DNA from: Candidatus Poribacteria bacterium
GTDB taxonomy: Bacteria; Abyssobacteria; SURF-5
DNA length: 7,437 bases
NCBI GenBank assembly: GCA_016215705.1
Contig: JACRIR010000117.1
Coordinates: 1 to 7,437, forward strand
Reading direction: 5' to 3'
Position numbers and translations under genes: made by a program. This document shows positions 6,455 to 7,437 of the stretch, piece after piece. Position 1 is the stretch's first letter; each line of letters begins with the position of its first letter. The notes beneath the pieces are model-generated. The model ran no database searches. It saw only the letters and a program-made list of their open reading frames with translations, and was not told the DNA's origin.

Positions 6455-6577
6455 TTATCCACAATACTAACAGGTTATACACAATATGTAGTGTGGGGTT
6501 CTTCATATCATGCTCCCGCAGGCGAGAATCCATTTCAACGGATGACGACATCGGTCGAAATCAGCAAATGTGGATAA
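6455..6577. other. Cluster of three perfect DnaA boxes: candidate oriC or DnaA-controlled region
   Basis: TTATCCACA (6455-6463), TTATACACA (6475-6483) and, inverted, TGTGGATAA (6569-6577) all match the established DnaA-box consensus TTATNCACA exactly. The first two are in the same orientation, 20 bases apart start to start, about two helical turns. They lie in a 353-bp gap between divergent genes, where gene direction switches from minus to plus. Flanking DNA is moderately AT-rich, but no clear unwinding element or TAG-trio run is seen. Neither dnaA nor other classical origin neighbours are in the window. Regulation by DnaA, or DnaA titration, is an alternative to a true origin. Confidence 0.5.
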
Positions 6578-6580
6578 GTA

Positions 6581-6588
6581 GGGGAGGG
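6581..6588 (+). promoter_or_regulatory. SD site that fixes a GTG start
   Basis: GGGGAGGG ends 9 bases before GTG at 6598, supporting this start over later in-frame codons. It lies only 3 bases after the inverted DnaA box at 6569-6577, so DnaA binding there would sit right beside the translation start region. Confidence 0.5.
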
Positions 6589-6597
6589 ATACATTAG

Positions 6598-7101
6598 GTG
6601 GATGACCTGAAGAGGTTATATGATGAATCCGAGAAACTGAGGACGCTCCGGGTAAGCCTTCAGCCGAACAATGTTCTCTTCTCCGAGGGGGACCAAAGCC
6701 TCGAAATGTACATCCTTCTTTCAGGCAAAGTGGAAATCCTCAAGAACAATAGACGCATTGCAGTTGTGGAGGAAGAAGGCAGCTATCTGGGCGAATTGTC
6801 CACCCTCCTGGGAATTCCCCGCACCGCCACGGTGAGAACTGTTTCGCTCTGTAACTTCATCGTCGTAAGTGGCGAAAGAGTAATGGATTTCTTCACTTCC
6901 TCCCCCGCTCTCAGCCTCAAGTTGGCCCGTGTGTTGGCCGAAAGGCTGGTAAAGATGAATCGCGAGCATGTCCGCCTCGAGCAGAGAATAGACCTCCTTG
7001 AAAAAGGGCTCCAGGAAGCGGACGAAAAGATTAGGGCGCGCGATCAGCAAATAGCGCAACTCATCGCCCGCATCGAAAGAATCCAGAAACTCCAGCCCTG
7101 A
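6598..7101 (+). CDS. Cyclic nucleotide-binding domain protein with C-terminal coiled coil
   Basis: The 167-residue protein begins with a CRP/PKA-type cNMP-binding fold (about 15-115). VLFSEGD (26-32) and MYILLSGKVEI (37-47) are the usual beta-roll strands. The phosphate-binding cassette is G65-E66-L67...P74-R75-T76-A77-T78, with Glu and Arg nine residues apart as in protein kinase A regulatory subunits. From about 110 to 165 the chain is a charged heptad-type helix (RLEQRIDLLEKGLQEADEKIRA...), probably a coiled coil for dimers or partner binding. There is no helix-turn-helix, membrane segment or enzyme domain, so it is not a CRP-type transcription factor. It may sense cAMP, cGMP or another ligand and pass the signal by protein contact; ligand and partner are unknown. 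It starts at GTG with the SD at 6581-6588. No terminator is obvious after the stop. Confidence 0.85.
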   Translation: MDDLKRLYDESEKLRTLRVSLQPNNVLFSEGDQSLEMYILLSGKVEILKNNRRIAVVEEEGSYLGELSTLLGIPRTATVRTVSLCNFIVVSGERVMDFFTSSPALSLKLARVLAERLVKMNREHVRLEQRIDLLEKGLQEADEKIRARDQQIAQLIARIERIQKLQP

Positions 7102-7312
7102 GTCGCAGCAAGGCGTCTCTGTACAAAACCGCCATTCTAAGCGCCCGACCACGCTGCTCGGTACGTTCAATTGCAAAAGAAACACTTTGTCCGCTATGGT
7201 CACCCTAAACTGAAGTTCCCCCATTGGTTTTCGCGGAATAATGAGGTAGGACAAGGCGTTTTGCGGTTTTTTGGTTCCGTTTGTAGCCAAGAATAATGCA
7301 ATATTTGCACAC
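7102..7312. other. Non-coding gap before the transposase
   Basis: I see no credible gene or intrinsic terminator here. A T6 run at 7267-7272 is not preceded by a stem. A small dyad, TGCAA-TAT-TTGCA (7297-7309), sits just ahead of the transposase promoter and could be part of the insertion sequence end or an operator. The left end of the insertion sequence should lie in this gap, but it cannot be placed without the other end. Confidence 0.35.
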
Positions 7313-7341
7313 TTGACAAATGATATATTGTGTGATATGAT
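7313..7341 (+). promoter_or_regulatory. Strong promoter of the IS1634-like transposase
   Basis: A perfect TTGACA (7313-7318) is 17 bases from TATGAT (7336-7341, 5/6). The expected transcription start, about 7 bases after the -10, falls on or beside the ATG at 7348, so the message may be leaderless. Confidence 0.65.
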
Positions 7342-7347
7342 TTGGCT

Positions 7348-7437
7348 ATGACAAAAAGAGCCGGGGCAGTGCATGTAGCCAAAATAAGCAGGGTCCATAA
7401 TGGCAAGCTCTACGAGTCCTACCTGCTTCGACACTCC
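7348..7437 (+). CDS. IS1634-like (IS4 superfamily) transposase, N-terminal fragment cut by the window edge
   Basis: Only the first 30 codons are present, still open at the edge. The reading MTKRAGAVHVAKISRVHNGK then LYESYLLRHS matches the N-terminal pattern I know from IS1634-family transposases (short basic start, 'VHVA', then 'GK-YE-hLLR-S'). These are DDE enzymes that cut and paste their own element. The catalytic domain lies beyond the window, so whether the gene is intact cannot be judged. No SD precedes the ATG; the promoter's -10 ends 6 bases upstream. The assignment rests on a short match. Confidence 0.7.
   Translation, partial: MTKRAGAVHVAKISRVHNGKLYESYLLRHS

Noticed and set aside
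7102-7347. Identification of the insertion sequence left end
   Set aside because: Only one end of the element is in the window, so neither the inverted repeat nor a target duplication can be compared.
6721-7434. 237-residue minus-strand frame at the right end
   Set aside because: It runs antisense through the conserved cNMP cassette and the transposase start and promoter, so it is a long chance frame.

Overview
The window looks like chromosomal DNA from a Gram-negative-type bacterium. The evidence is a secreted (periplasmic or envelope) M16 protease with a Sec signal, good SD sites, and sigma70-like promoters. The many short extragenic palindromes, a degenerate heptamer array, and the DUF6485-type and zinc-finger/Yip1 proteins recall deltaproteobacteria or related uncultured candidate phyla. 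That placement is a low-confidence inference, since no phylogenetic marker gene is present.

Layout. Positions 1-814 are non-coding and repeat-rich: a GGAGCGAA hairpin at the left edge, two perfect inverted repeats at 124-180, a 16-unit heptamer array (267-378), and a degenerate ATTCGT-rich stretch. A promoter near 684-711 then leads into a full-length fused M16 metallopeptidase (815-3421, +). It is followed by a 63-residue Cys-rich DUF6485-like protein starting at TTG (3523-3714, +). Its stop codon directly abuts two adjoining MITE-like inverted-repeat elements (3715-3954). On the minus strand lie a zinc-finger/Yip1-like membrane protein (4001-5110) and a branched-chain aminotransferase (5324-6244), separated by a REP-type palindrome pair (5181-5253).

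The 353-bp gap between the aminotransferase and a divergent cyclic-nucleotide-binding/coiled-coil protein (6598-7101, +) holds two good divergent sigma70-like promoters and three perfect DnaA boxes (TTATNCACA). This makes it a candidate replication origin or a DnaA-controlled regulatory region, and it is the most interesting spot in the window. At the right edge, the first 30 codons of an IS1634-like (IS4 superfamily) transposase begin exactly where its strong promoter should start transcription, which suggests a leaderless mRNA.

The genes do not form an obvious pathway. M16 protease and DUF6485 may share a transcript. The aminotransferase and Yip1 genes are co-directional but separated by 213 bp containing the palindromes. 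No RNA gene, CRISPR array or complete mobile element was seen.
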